Shown in pieces: positions 6,372 through 14,146 of a stretch of 37,732 nucleotides of DNA. The DNA comes from JAHELQ01 sp965603365. Its GTDB lineage: Bacteria > Acidobacteriota > Aminicenantia > UBA2199. The position numbers and the translations under genes are program-made. The stretch lies in NCBI GenBank assembly GCA_965603365.1, contig CBFDCR010000048.1, positions 1 to 37,732 of the forward strand. The letters run 5' to 3'. Every line of letters starts with the position of its first letter. Position 1 is the stretch's first letter. The notes below the pieces were generated by a model. The model saw only the letters and a list, made by a program, of their open reading frames with translations, was not told where the DNA came from and did not search any database.

Positions 6372-9300
6372 ATGCCCATCGATCTTTTTATAAGTTACTC
6401 TCATAAAGATGAGGAGTACCGGATTCAACTGGAAAATCACCTGAAACCGTTAAAACGCATGGGTATTATTAATGATTGGAGTGATAGGAAAATCGATCCC
6501 GGCGATAAATGGCGAGACGCGATCGACCGGAACCTTGAGGCCGCGCAAATCATTTTGTTATTAATAAGTTCCGATTTCCTGGCCTCGGATTATTGCTATG
6601 ACATCGAGATGAAGAGGGCACTGGAAAAACACGAGGCAGGGGAGAGCCGGGTAATCCCCATAATATTAAGACCCGTTTTATGGAAGGAAACTCCCTTTGC
6701 CGGGTTGAATCCTCTACCCCGGGATGCCAGACCGGTCGTCGGCGGCAGTTGGGAAAATATCGACGAGGCCTGGGTTCATGTGGTCCAAAATATAGAGTCG
6801 ATCTGTCAAGATATCCCGGGTTTAAAAAAAAGATCGTCAGCCCGGATTCGAGATTTTTATTCCGTGCAGCTCGTTCCGACGCCGGTGCCGAACCCGGTGG
6901 GCCGGAGCCGTGAGATTGAAAAAGTCATTGATTCTCTTAAAAAATATACCTCTGTGGCCATTGCCGGCATCCCGGGGGTCGGTAAAACAACGGTACTTGC
7001 TGCCGCTGTCAGGGAGCTGGCAAATATAAAAGATCGACTCTATGACTATATTGCCTTCCACCGGATTTCGGAAAAGGGCAGCAAAGAGGAACGTCTGAAC
7101 CTGCTGCTGTTGAGCCTTATCTCTTGCCTCGATCCTTCCGCTTCCATTGAGTCTGAAAATCCGGCGGTTCGCTTTGGCTATATCCGCAAGATGATGGCCG
7201 GCTGCCGGGTGCTTCTGGTTATTGATAATGCCGACGATGCCGAGAGTCTGGAGCTTGTCCAGGCTGTATATGAGAGCCTGTCCAATTTAACGATAGTGGT
7301 AACCAGCCGTCATTTAAGCTGGAAAAATTTTTATATGGTTCGGGTGAGAGGTTTATCCGGTTCGGATGGAGCCGCTCTTTTCCGGGAGCTGTATGATGGC
7401 GTTAAATATGATGAGGAGAAGCTGGCTTCCCTCTGTTTATTGGTAGAGGGGCATCCAATGATGATTACCCATCTTGCCCTGGAGGCCAGGGAGAGTGGCA
7501 TGGACCCGAAGGAATTGGCGGCCAGACTGCCGAAGTTCAATATTCACCGGGATCTGGCCAGGCGCTTTGATTCGGTACTCAGCCGTCTTCCTGGAGCATG
7601 TTCCGGGGTTCCCGATGTGGTTGGCCTGTTAAACACGGCAACCCTGCGGGTGGACCTGGTAAGAGAGGTATTGCCGGTCTCTATGGGACATTTAGAGAAC
7701 CTGGCGGATCAGTTGCTTATACACCTTCATCCCGATAACCGCCATTTTACCGTTCACAAGATTATCAGGACATGGTGCCGCAGCCGACTGGAGAGTAAGT
7801 CGCTAAGAACTTTATTTCCGAAAATGATTGCCTTTTATCTGCGGTTTCTGAATAAACGCCGGGATTTGGAACCGGGCCAATTAACCGAGATTGATGAGGA
7901 GTGGCCCAACATTCTTGGCCTGGTTGACAGACTTCCTGATTTTACAGATAAAGAAGATGTGGAATTGGTGTTTAGATTGGTGGACGAAGCGATCGGTGAC
8001 CATTTTGATGATCCCAATGGCTATGTTCCCCGGCGAAAACAGATGTCCGGTTTTCTTGACGAACCCTTAAACAAAAATCTTCTCAAAAATTGCCATAAAG
8101 TGAACGGTTTATTGGCGGCTCGAATCGAGAAGAACCTGGGACATTTTTTTTATTGGCGGGGAAATTATGAACAGGCAGAATCTCTTTTCTACCGGGCAAG
8201 AGATCGTTACCGAGGTTGTAAAGACATTGAGGGGGAAGCGGCTGCTACCTGGCTTCTTGGTTACCTCGCCGATGACTGGAATCGGTATCGGGAAGCCCAA
8301 ACTCTTTATGAGCAGGGCAGCCGGTTGGCGGAACAGGTTGAGATTGCCGGCAGGGAACTCATTGCCGTCGGCTGCCACCTGGTCGGCTGTTCCCTTTATC
8401 ATCAAGGCAGATATAAAGAAGCCGAGACGCAGTTTCTCCGTGCCCTCGGTCTCCTGGATGACACGGCGGACCCCCATCTTAAGGCCCGCATCAAACGTCG
8501 GTTGGCTGGCGTGGCTCTCCGTCTGGGGCGTCTGAATGAGGCTGAGGAAATGTTGAACAGCGTAAAATGTCTGGTTGATCGACTGCAGCGTCCCCGTGAT
8601 GCGGCTCGCATTTCCCGTCATCTCGGTTTTTTGTATTTGCAGCAAGACAAATTGCAGAAATCGGAGAGGGCGTTAAACCAGGCATTAACGGGGTTTGAAG
8701 AGTTGAATGCCCGCAGGGGGATCGGATATACCAATTACTGTCTGGCAATTTTGCGAAGAAAGCAGGGCCGGCTGGCTGAAGCCGGGGAGCTGTGCGAAGA
8801 GAGCTTGAAAATCGCCAAAGAGACGGAATCCCTCTATGGTGAGGCGGCAGCCTATGAAGAATTTGCCAATATTCTTGAATGTGAAGGGGGGCAGGAGAGA
8901 GAGTGCGATCGCTTTCGCCATCATGCCTGTAACATATATTCGGTTATTGAGCACTGCCGGGCACATGATTTAAAAGAACAACTCAGGAGGAGTGGGGCAA
9001 TGAAAAAAACACTGCCGGAGAATATCAAAGGAGTCCTGTTTGATCTGATGGATACCCTGGCCTATCTAAAACCCGGGATTTATGAGACGACCCTGCAGGG
9101 TTTTGCCGATTCTATCGGTGTTTCCCTGAGTCGGTTTAAATGGGCCTGGGGGGAATCGCGGAAAGATGCCCAGATCGGTTATTTTAAAACCACGGCTGCG
9201 CGGGTACACTGGGTTATAAATAAACTCGAGGTTTCCATATCCCCCGACGTATGTAACGAGATGGCGGATAAAGTCGAGTCGATGTGGCGAGATAATGTCA

Positions 9301-9707
9301 CCCTCTATGAGGATACCGAACAGCTATTAAAACATCTTCACCGGGATGGATTTTTTATGGCTGTTGTTTCCAATGGGCCTGTAGCTATGGAATGCTTGAA
9401 AGAGTCACTGGGTATAAACGCCTATTTAAAGGCTTTTATCCTATCCAGTGAGGTCGGGGTGCCGAAGCCCGATAAGCACATATATTATCGTTCTTTAGGA
9501 GAATTGGGGCTTTCGGCCTCACAGTGTGTTTTTATAGGAGATGGCAATGACCGGGAACTGGATGGGGCCAGGGAGGTGGGATTATGTACGGTTAAGATTG
9601 AGCGTGCTCGCCCATCCTATGCCAATCTCAAAAACGAGAGTTTAGATTGGGATGTGGAGGTCGGTAACCTTGCGGAATTGCACTCCCTGTTCCGGCTTGA
9701 TCGATGA
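6372..9707 (+). CDS. TIR-STAND-TPR protein fused in frame to a HAD-family phosphatase
   Basis: About 1111 residues in four blocks. (1) A TIR domain (1 to about 140) opens with PIDLFISYSHKDEEYR; the region SDFLASDYCYDIEMKRALE holds the glutamate expected of NAD-cleaving TIRs. (2) A STAND/NB-ARC-like ATPase has Walker A AGIPGVGKTT near 198-207, Walker B VLLVIDNADD near 279-288 and a TSRH sensor-like motif. (3) TPR repeats span roughly 575-870. (4) A HAD domain runs from M877. In known TIR-STAND proteins the TPRs sense a trigger, the ATPase oligomerises and TIR degrades NAD. A HAD tail is not part of that plan. Its nucleophile loop FDLMDTL has Met where the usual second Asp stands; motifs VVSNG, GVPKPDKH and IGDGNDRELDGA are present. 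AGGAGG and an ATG at 9000 allow separate synthesis of the HAD part (235 residues). Confidence 0.85.
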   Translation: MPIDLFISYSHKDEEYRIQLENHLKPLKRMGIINDWSDRKIDPGDKWRDAIDRNLEAAQIILLLISSDFLASDYCYDIEMKRALEKHEAGESRVIPIILRPVLWKETPFAGLNPLPRDARPVVGGSWENIDEAWVHVVQNIESICQDIPGLKKRSSARIRDFYSVQLVPTPVPNPVGRSREIEKVIDSLKKYTSVAIAGIPGVGKTTVLAAAVRELANIKDRLYDYIAFHRISEKGSKEERLNLLLLSLISCLDPSASIESENPAVRFGYIRKMMAGCRVLLVIDNADDAESLELVQAVYESLSNLTIVVTSRHLSWKNFYMVRVRGLSGSDGAALFRELYDGVKYDEEKLASLCLLVEGHPMMITHLALEARESGMDPKELAARLPKFNIHRDLARRFDSVLSRLPGACSGVPDVVGLLNTATLRVDLVREVLPVSMGHLENLADQLLIHLHPDNRHFTVHKIIRTWCRSRLESKSLRTLFPKMIAFYLRFLNKRRDLEPGQLTEIDEEWPNILGLVDRLPDFTDKEDVELVFRLVDEAIGDHFDDPNGYVPRRKQMSGFLDEPLNKNLLKNCHKVNGLLAARIEKNLGHFFYWRGNYEQAESLFYRARDRYRGCKDIEGEAAATWLLGYLADDWNRYREAQTLYEQGSRLAEQVEIAGRELIAVGCHLVGCSLYHQGRYKEAETQFLRALGLLDDTADPHLKARIKRRLAGVALRLGRLNEAEEMLNSVKCLVDRLQRPRDAARISRHLGFLYLQQDKLQKSERALNQALTGFEELNARRGIGYTNYCLAILRRKQGRLAEAGELCEESLKIAKETESLYGEAAAYEEFANILECEGGQERECDRFRHHACNIYSVIEHCRAHDLKEQLRRSGAMKKTLPENIKGVLFDLMDTLAYLKPGIYETTLQGFADSIGVSLSRFKWAWGESRKDAQIGYFKTTAARVHWVINKLEVSISPDVCNEMADKVESMWRDNVTLYEDTEQLLKHLHRDGFFMAVVSNGPVAMECLKESLGINAYLKAFILSSEVGVPKPDKHIYYRSLGELGLSASQCVFIGDGNDRELDGAREVGLCTVKIERARPSYANLKNESLDWDVEVGNLAELHSLFRLDR
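8985..9002 (+). promoter_or_regulatory. Internal Shine-Dalgarno and ATG for the HAD domain
   Basis: AGGAGG at 8985-8990 (with a second AGGAG at 8988-8992) lies 7-9 bases before an in-frame ATG at 9000-9002. Translation from here gives a complete 235-residue HAD protein beginning MKKTLPENIKGVLFD. This is one of the strongest ribosome sites in the window, so internal initiation is plausible. The arrangement looks like two once-separate genes joined by loss of a stop codon. Confidence 0.65.
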
Positions 9708-10837
9708 ATCGGCGTGGTATTATAAATACTCGGTTCTCCACCGAAAAGACAACCGACAGCGAATACCATATTGTTGACAGGTGGGAGGAGGCCTTTGCCC
9801 GGTGGTTTGAAGGCAACTGTCGGGAACATTGCTGGAGCCGGGTTGCGGTATTGACCGATGAGTACGTCTGGGCACTCTATGGAGATACGATTAATTCTGT
9901 TCTCTCTTCGCTTCATCGGTCTGCGGTACCTTTAGTACTTCCGCCGGGGGAGGATTCAAAAGATTTTGGGGTTCTGCCCCGCCTGGTAGAGACCCTTCTC
10001 CACCACCGGGTTCACCGTAGGGATCTACTGCTATGCGCTGGCGGTGGGGTCTGCTGTGATGTCGGCGGGCTGCTGGCCCTGTTGTATATGCGGGGAATGG
10101 ATTATGTCAATGTGCCGACCAGCCTCATGGCCCAGATTGATGCCGCCATTGGTGGTAAAGTGGGCAGCAATTTCGGCATTAATAAAAATCTACTGGGGGG
10201 CTTTCATCAGCCTCTCCAGGTCTTTATCGATGCTTCGTTTCTCGATACACTGCCGGACATCCATTTCAGGAGTGCCCTGGCAGAAGCTGTGAAAATTGCC
10301 ATAATTCGGCAAGATGAATCACTTATGGAACTTTTGGAGGGGCAATCGAAAGAATTGTTAAACCGTCACCCCCGGCTCATCCTGAAACTTCTTAAATCTT
10401 GCCTGGTTGGCAAACTGGAGCTGCTGGCTGACGATCCTTATGAAATCTGCCTGGATCGATCGCTTAACCTGGGTCATGCGGCGGCACATGCCCTCGAGAG
10501 GTTACCGGACGTGTCCGGCAGCCGTAAACTGTTACATGGGGAGGCGGTTGCCGTCGGTATAGCCACTGCCATTCGTTACGCGTTTAAATCCGGCTTGTGT
10601 TCGCGGGAGTGGGCCATACGTTTATTGGCGATATTGAAGGGTCTCGGCTTGCCGTCCCGGGTAGACCCGGCGGACCTGAACCAGGTGAAATCTCAACTGG
10701 CCCGTGTTTCCGACCAGCGGGGCGGGCTGTTACGGCTGGTCGTACCGCAGGATAAAGGGGGGGTGACGATCTTAGCAAATGTGGATTTGGACCGTCTCCT
10801 GGAGTGCCTTGAACCTATTCCCGGGTTAGGGCTGTGA
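9704..10837 (+). CDS. Sugar-phosphate cyclase, dehydroquinate synthase superfamily
   Basis: 377 residues, close to AroB length. The NAD-binding GGGVCCDVGG, the PTSLMAQIDAAIGGKVGSN segment and NKNLLGGFHQP match the superfamily that cyclises heptulose or hexose phosphates (dehydroquinate synthase, 2-deoxy-scyllo-inosose synthase, valiolone synthases). The metal ligands are kept: Glu in AEAVK, His in LNLGHAAAHALE and His in LHGEAVAVG. The ADE(K/R)E loop that precedes LNLGH in AroB reads ADDPYEICLDR here, and the usual GHTFGH reads GHAAAH, so the substrate may not be that of AroB. The ATG overlaps the stop of the HAD gene (ATGA) with no ribosome site of its own, which implies translational coupling. 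Neighbouring genes are sugar enzymes rather than shikimate genes. Ordinary AroB remains possible. Confidence 0.8.
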   Translation: MNRRGIINTRFSTEKTTDSEYHIVDRWEEAFARWFEGNCREHCWSRVAVLTDEYVWALYGDTINSVLSSLHRSAVPLVLPPGEDSKDFGVLPRLVETLLHHRVHRRDLLLCAGGGVCCDVGGLLALLYMRGMDYVNVPTSLMAQIDAAIGGKVGSNFGINKNLLGGFHQPLQVFIDASFLDTLPDIHFRSALAEAVKIAIIRQDESLMELLEGQSKELLNRHPRLILKLLKSCLVGKLELLADDPYEICLDRSLNLGHAAAHALERLPDVSGSRKLLHGEAVAVGIATAIRYAFKSGLCSREWAIRLLAILKGLGLPSRVDPADLNQVKSQLARVSDQRGGLLRLVVPQDKGGVTILANVDLDRLLECLEPIPGLGL

Positions 10838-11898
10838 GCCGGATGTCTACACTCTCTTCCCCATGGAACATATCCGGGCTGCGGATTCCCAACCGCATCG
10901 TTATGGCCCCCATGTCTACGAACCGGCTTGATCCACGGGGGCGGGTAACGCCCGGGCTTGTCAATTTCCTGGCGCGACGCGCATCCGGCGGCTGCGGCAT
11001 GATTATGGTGGAATCTGCCACTGTTGATGCCGGCCGGGGGGGGACCGGCCTAAACTTGCGCTTAGATAGGGATGAGGTGGACGTCGGCCTTCGAGATCTC
11101 ATCCGGCAACTGCACTCTTTGGGCACTGTTGTGGCGGCCCAACTCTGGCATGCCGGCCCCCGGGCTCATGTTGAGGGTGACCTGCCCCTCTCCCCTTCCG
11201 GTACCCTCCCGGGTTTCCCGGTTTCCAGGGCCCTGGGAATTAAAGAAATAGGGGGTATCGTGCGAAGTTTTATCAACGCCGGCGACCGGGCGGTCCATTA
11301 CGGCTTTGACGCGGTGGAGGTCCATGCCGCCCATGGCTATCTCCTTCATCATTTTATAGATAAGACGACCAACAGACGGCGTGATGCCTATGGCGGGTCG
11401 GTGGCAGGACGCTATCGTATCTTGAAGGAAATCTGTTCCGGTTTCAAGGCCCGGCACCCGGGTTTTCCTCTCCTCCTCCGTATCTCGCTGCCGGGGGATG
11501 ATGATTTTCCGGCTGTCGCCGAGGTGATCCGGCAGGCCGGCTATGATGCCGTTGATGTTCGAACCGGTTTTTCTTCAATGCCGGCAACCGGCACGACTGG
11601 ACCGGTGCCGGCGGGCTATACATTGCCGCTGGTGCGAAAGTTGAGACCTCATCTGGGGCTCCCGATATTGACGGGGGGACGGATACTTACCCCGGGGCAG
11701 GCGGAGCGGGCAATAGCGGAGGCTTTCGTGGCTGGCGTGGTTTTGGGGCGACCTCTTCTGGCAGATCCGGATTGGACACGGAAGGCCATCGGGGGCCAGG
11801 CTGTCACACCCTGTTTTTATGATTGCCAGCCCTCCTGCTACAGTAAATTCAAGGCCGGTGAAAAGCTGCGTTGTGTATACTATGGAAGGGAAGGGTGA
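10834..11898 (+). CDS. Old Yellow Enzyme-family FMN oxidoreductase (TIM barrel)
   Basis: 354 residues forming the FMN TIM barrel of the NADH:flavin oxidoreductase/OYE family. IPNRIVMAPMSTNRLD near the start, AQLWHAGPR, and DAVEVHAAHGYLLHHFIDKTTNRR (H-x-x-H proton/substrate site, then RxDxYGGS) are typical, as is ILTGGRILTPGQAERAIAE near the end. It stops after a cysteine motif, C-x3-C-x3-C-x11-C in CFYDCQPSCYSKF...LRC, close to the C-x2-C-x3-C-x11/12-C cluster of the larger FMN/[4Fe-4S] dienoyl-CoA reductases, but lacks their second flavin half. The GTG start overlaps the upstream stop (GTGA); an ATG nine bases on is an alternative. A reductase of an unsaturated or keto intermediate in the surrounding sugar pathway is likely; the substrate is unknown. 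Confidence 0.85.
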   Translation: MSRMSTLSSPWNISGLRIPNRIVMAPMSTNRLDPRGRVTPGLVNFLARRASGGCGMIMVESATVDAGRGGTGLNLRLDRDEVDVGLRDLIRQLHSLGTVVAAQLWHAGPRAHVEGDLPLSPSGTLPGFPVSRALGIKEIGGIVRSFINAGDRAVHYGFDAVEVHAAHGYLLHHFIDKTTNRRRDAYGGSVAGRYRILKEICSGFKARHPGFPLLLRISLPGDDDFPAVAEVIRQAGYDAVDVRTGFSSMPATGTTGPVPAGYTLPLVRKLRPHLGLPILTGGRILTPGQAERAIAEAFVAGVVLGRPLLADPDWTRKAIGGQAVTPCFYDCQPSCYSKFKAGEKLRCVYYGREG

Positions 11899-13124
11899 GC
11901 GGCCAGAGGATATTAACCGTGCTGGGGGGAGGTAGTGTCTGGACCCCCTGCCTTATCCGCCAACTGTCTAAGCTTACTTTGAGCGAAGATTTATCGATTG
12001 TGCTTCAAGGGCATACGGACCTCCATCTTGCGGAAGTCATGAACTTCAGCCGTGGCTTCACCAGGAAGCCTCCCGATATCAGGGTGACGGTCGATCTCGA
12101 AGAGGCTGTCAAAGGAGCCTCTTTTATTTTGAACCAGGTTCGCATTGGCGGTTGGCAGGCCCGCCTCAATGATGAGACTCTGCCCATACGGATCGGTGGT
12201 ATTGGTGATGAGAGCCTGGGCCTGGGGGGATTGCTGGCTGCCATCCGCAGCCGTTCTTTCGTATTTCGGACATCCCGGTTCGTTCTGCAGCACGCCCCGG
12301 ATGCCTGGTTATTGAATTTGACCAATCCCTCTGACCTGGTGAGTAGGGCCTGGTGTGAGGCTGGGATTCAGCGGGTCTTAAGTCTTTGCGATTATCCTCA
12401 AAAGTGGGCCCGTGAGATGGCAAGGTTGGTCAAGAGACCGGAACTTGCGTCAGGTTTTGGCTTTATAGGCATGACTCATGTGGGCTGGCTGATACCGCCT
12501 CCCGGTATTCGACTGAGTCCCCTCTGGCAAAGGCGTCCCCGGTTGCGGTCATGGTACCGGAAGTGGGGCGCTCTTCCCTCCGTTTGGCGTATGCACCTTG
12601 ACGATCCGGATACTTTAATAGCCAGCCAGGGGCAGCAAACAGGCGGCCGGGTATACCGGATAATGAGATTGGTGGAGGATTTGAGAGAAGTGATTCGAAA
12701 AAAAGAGCATGGGCAATATATGAGGCTTCTGCAAGAAAGAAAACCCGTATGGTATGCAGAGGTGGTGATACCCGCTGTAAAAGGTTTATTAGAGGGCGGG
12801 CCGGTACATGTGATTGCCGGTTCAGCCAACAGGAAACGGCTTCCCCGGTTGGCGGGGGAGGTGATAGTGGAAGGCCGGGCTGTTATTGATAGGCAGGGGA
12901 TACACCCGGAGCCTTTGCCGGATAATACCCTCTGTCAACAGGATATTGCCGGTTTCGGTTGTCTAAGAGACCTCGCCTTTGCCGCCATGATGCGTCCAAA
13001 CCGGGACACCCTCTCCTGTTATGTCCAATCCGATCCTTTCAGCCAGGCTGTTATTCCTGGAAAAAAAATTGATAGAGTTCTGCACTATTTAGAGGAAAAC
13101 CAACATATCAGCCTTGATAACTGA
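11895..13124 (+). CDS. Glycoside hydrolase family 4 (NAD-dependent alpha/beta-glucosidase type)
   Basis: About 409 residues, slightly shorter than usual for GH4. ILTVLGGGSVWTP is the N-terminal NAD-binding loop. QVRIGGWQARLNDETLPIR then GGIGDESLGLGGLLAAIRS match the GH4 signature, NLTNPSDLV follows, and the metal-binding Cys (SLCDYP) and His (GMTHVGW) are present. GH4 enzymes act through NAD oxidation at C3, elimination and re-addition of water, commonly on phosphorylated disaccharides. I choose GTG at 11895 because it overlaps the upstream stop (GTGA), follows GGAAGG, and starts just before the NAD-binding strand. It is the last gene of the cyclase/OYE run. Substrate cannot be read from sequence. 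Confidence 0.88.
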   Translation: MSGQRILTVLGGGSVWTPCLIRQLSKLTLSEDLSIVLQGHTDLHLAEVMNFSRGFTRKPPDIRVTVDLEEAVKGASFILNQVRIGGWQARLNDETLPIRIGGIGDESLGLGGLLAAIRSRSFVFRTSRFVLQHAPDAWLLNLTNPSDLVSRAWCEAGIQRVLSLCDYPQKWAREMARLVKRPELASGFGFIGMTHVGWLIPPPGIRLSPLWQRRPRLRSWYRKWGALPSVWRMHLDDPDTLIASQGQQTGGRVYRIMRLVEDLREVIRKKEHGQYMRLLQERKPVWYAEVVIPAVKGLLEGGPVHVIAGSANRKRLPRLAGEVIVEGRAVIDRQGIHPEPLPDNTLCQQDIAGFGCLRDLAFAAMMRPNRDTLSCYVQSDPFSQAVIPGKKIDRVLHYLEENQHISLDN

Positions 13125-13142
13125 GAGGATTATGAATATAAT
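13114..13142 (+). promoter_or_regulatory. Promoter of the isomerase-kinase pair
   Basis: TTGATA (13114-13119), 17-bp spacer, TATAAT (13137-13142). The -35 box lies in the last codons of the GH4 gene. The predicted leader is about 22 nt, with AAGG before the ATG at 13171. Confidence 0.7.
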
Positions 13143-13170
13143 ATAGTTTCTTTCGGTAAGGTTCATCACC

Positions 13171-14127
13171 ATGGAGTTAGGATTATATTTTGCAGCTTGT
13201 AATAATATGGCGCTGGAGCAGGCCCTGGAAATGGCGGCCGACCTCGGCTATTCCTGTCTGGAACTCTCCAGCCATACAGGTGGACGTTTTGAGGTTGGCA
13301 GGATGTTAAAGGATAGGGAGGGGAAGAAGATATCCAGGTTGGTAAAGTCATTCGGCCTTAGAATTAGTGCCATCAATATGAGCTGGGATAGTCAATTGGT
13401 ACTCGGCCCGCATCATGCAGATACCGACTTGATTTTTAAAGGTACGGCCGAAGAAAAGATTAAATATGGCACCCACCGTCTGCTGTTGGCGGCAGAATTG
13501 GCAAACAATTTAGAGATACCGGTAGTCACGGGGTTTACGGGATGTGAGGATTACTCCCGTTGGTTTCCCTGGCCCGATGCCAATGCCTGGGAATCTATGG
13601 AATCCGCTTTTGTCGAGCGTTGGGGGGCAATATTGAGGCGATTTGATGAACTGGGGATTTTATTCGGCATGGAATGCCATCCCAAACAGATGGTATATAA
13701 TACAGAGACGGCTCTTCGTTCCATTGAGTTATTGGGGGATTACAAAAGTTGGAATTTTAACTTTGATCCTGCCAATTTGATGCTGGCCGGCGTGAATCCC
13801 GTCGTATTTGTGGCGGAAATTGGGGCCCGCATTGTTAATGTACATGCCAAAGATGGTGAGATCGTCGAGCATCATGCCGGGCGTTCAGGTTTATTGGCTA
13901 ACGGCCCCTGGGACCGGTCGGATCGCGGTTTTCGGTTTCGGATACCCGGTTGGGGCGATGTCCAGTGGAAAAAAATCATCACGGAGCTCTCTATCCAGGG
14001 ATATAACGGCGTTCTGACAGTGGAACATGAAGATCCGACAATGGGACCTGTTGATGGTATTAAGAAAGCCATTAATTTCCTAAAGCCCTTGTTGATTGAA
14101 GAACCGTTTACGGGTCAGTGGTGGTAA
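13171..14127 (+). CDS. Sugar-phosphate isomerase/epimerase, xylose-isomerase-like TIM barrel
   Basis: 318 residues of the AP-endonuclease-2/xylose-isomerase-like fold. The four metal ligands typical of these enzymes can be placed: Glu in FGMECHPKQM, Asp in NFDPANLM, His in VNVHAKDGE and Glu in TVEHEDP. Relatives include sugar and inosose isomerases, epimerases and dehydratases, and 3-keto-sugar-processing enzymes. Substrate specificity is not predictable here. It starts a separate transcript and is followed after 19 bp by a ROK sugar kinase, so it probably acts on the same sugar as the cyclase/GH4 cluster just upstream. Confidence 0.85.
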   Translation: MELGLYFAACNNMALEQALEMAADLGYSCLELSSHTGGRFEVGRMLKDREGKKISRLVKSFGLRISAINMSWDSQLVLGPHHADTDLIFKGTAEEKIKYGTHRLLLAAELANNLEIPVVTGFTGCEDYSRWFPWPDANAWESMESAFVERWGAILRRFDELGILFGMECHPKQMVYNTETALRSIELLGDYKSWNFNFDPANLMLAGVNPVVFVAEIGARIVNVHAKDGEIVEHHAGRSGLLANGPWDRSDRGFRFRIPGWGDVQWKKIITELSIQGYNGVLTVEHEDPTMGPVDGIKKAINFLKPLLIEEPFTGQWW

Positions 14128-14146
14128 TATAAAATCAGGAAAATCT

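Noticed and set aside
9704..14127. Ebo-type operon (sugar-phosphate cyclase plus TIM-barrel enzyme)
   Set aside because: No UbiA-type prenyltransferase or other Ebo genes are present; OYE, GH4 and ROK do not belong to that set.
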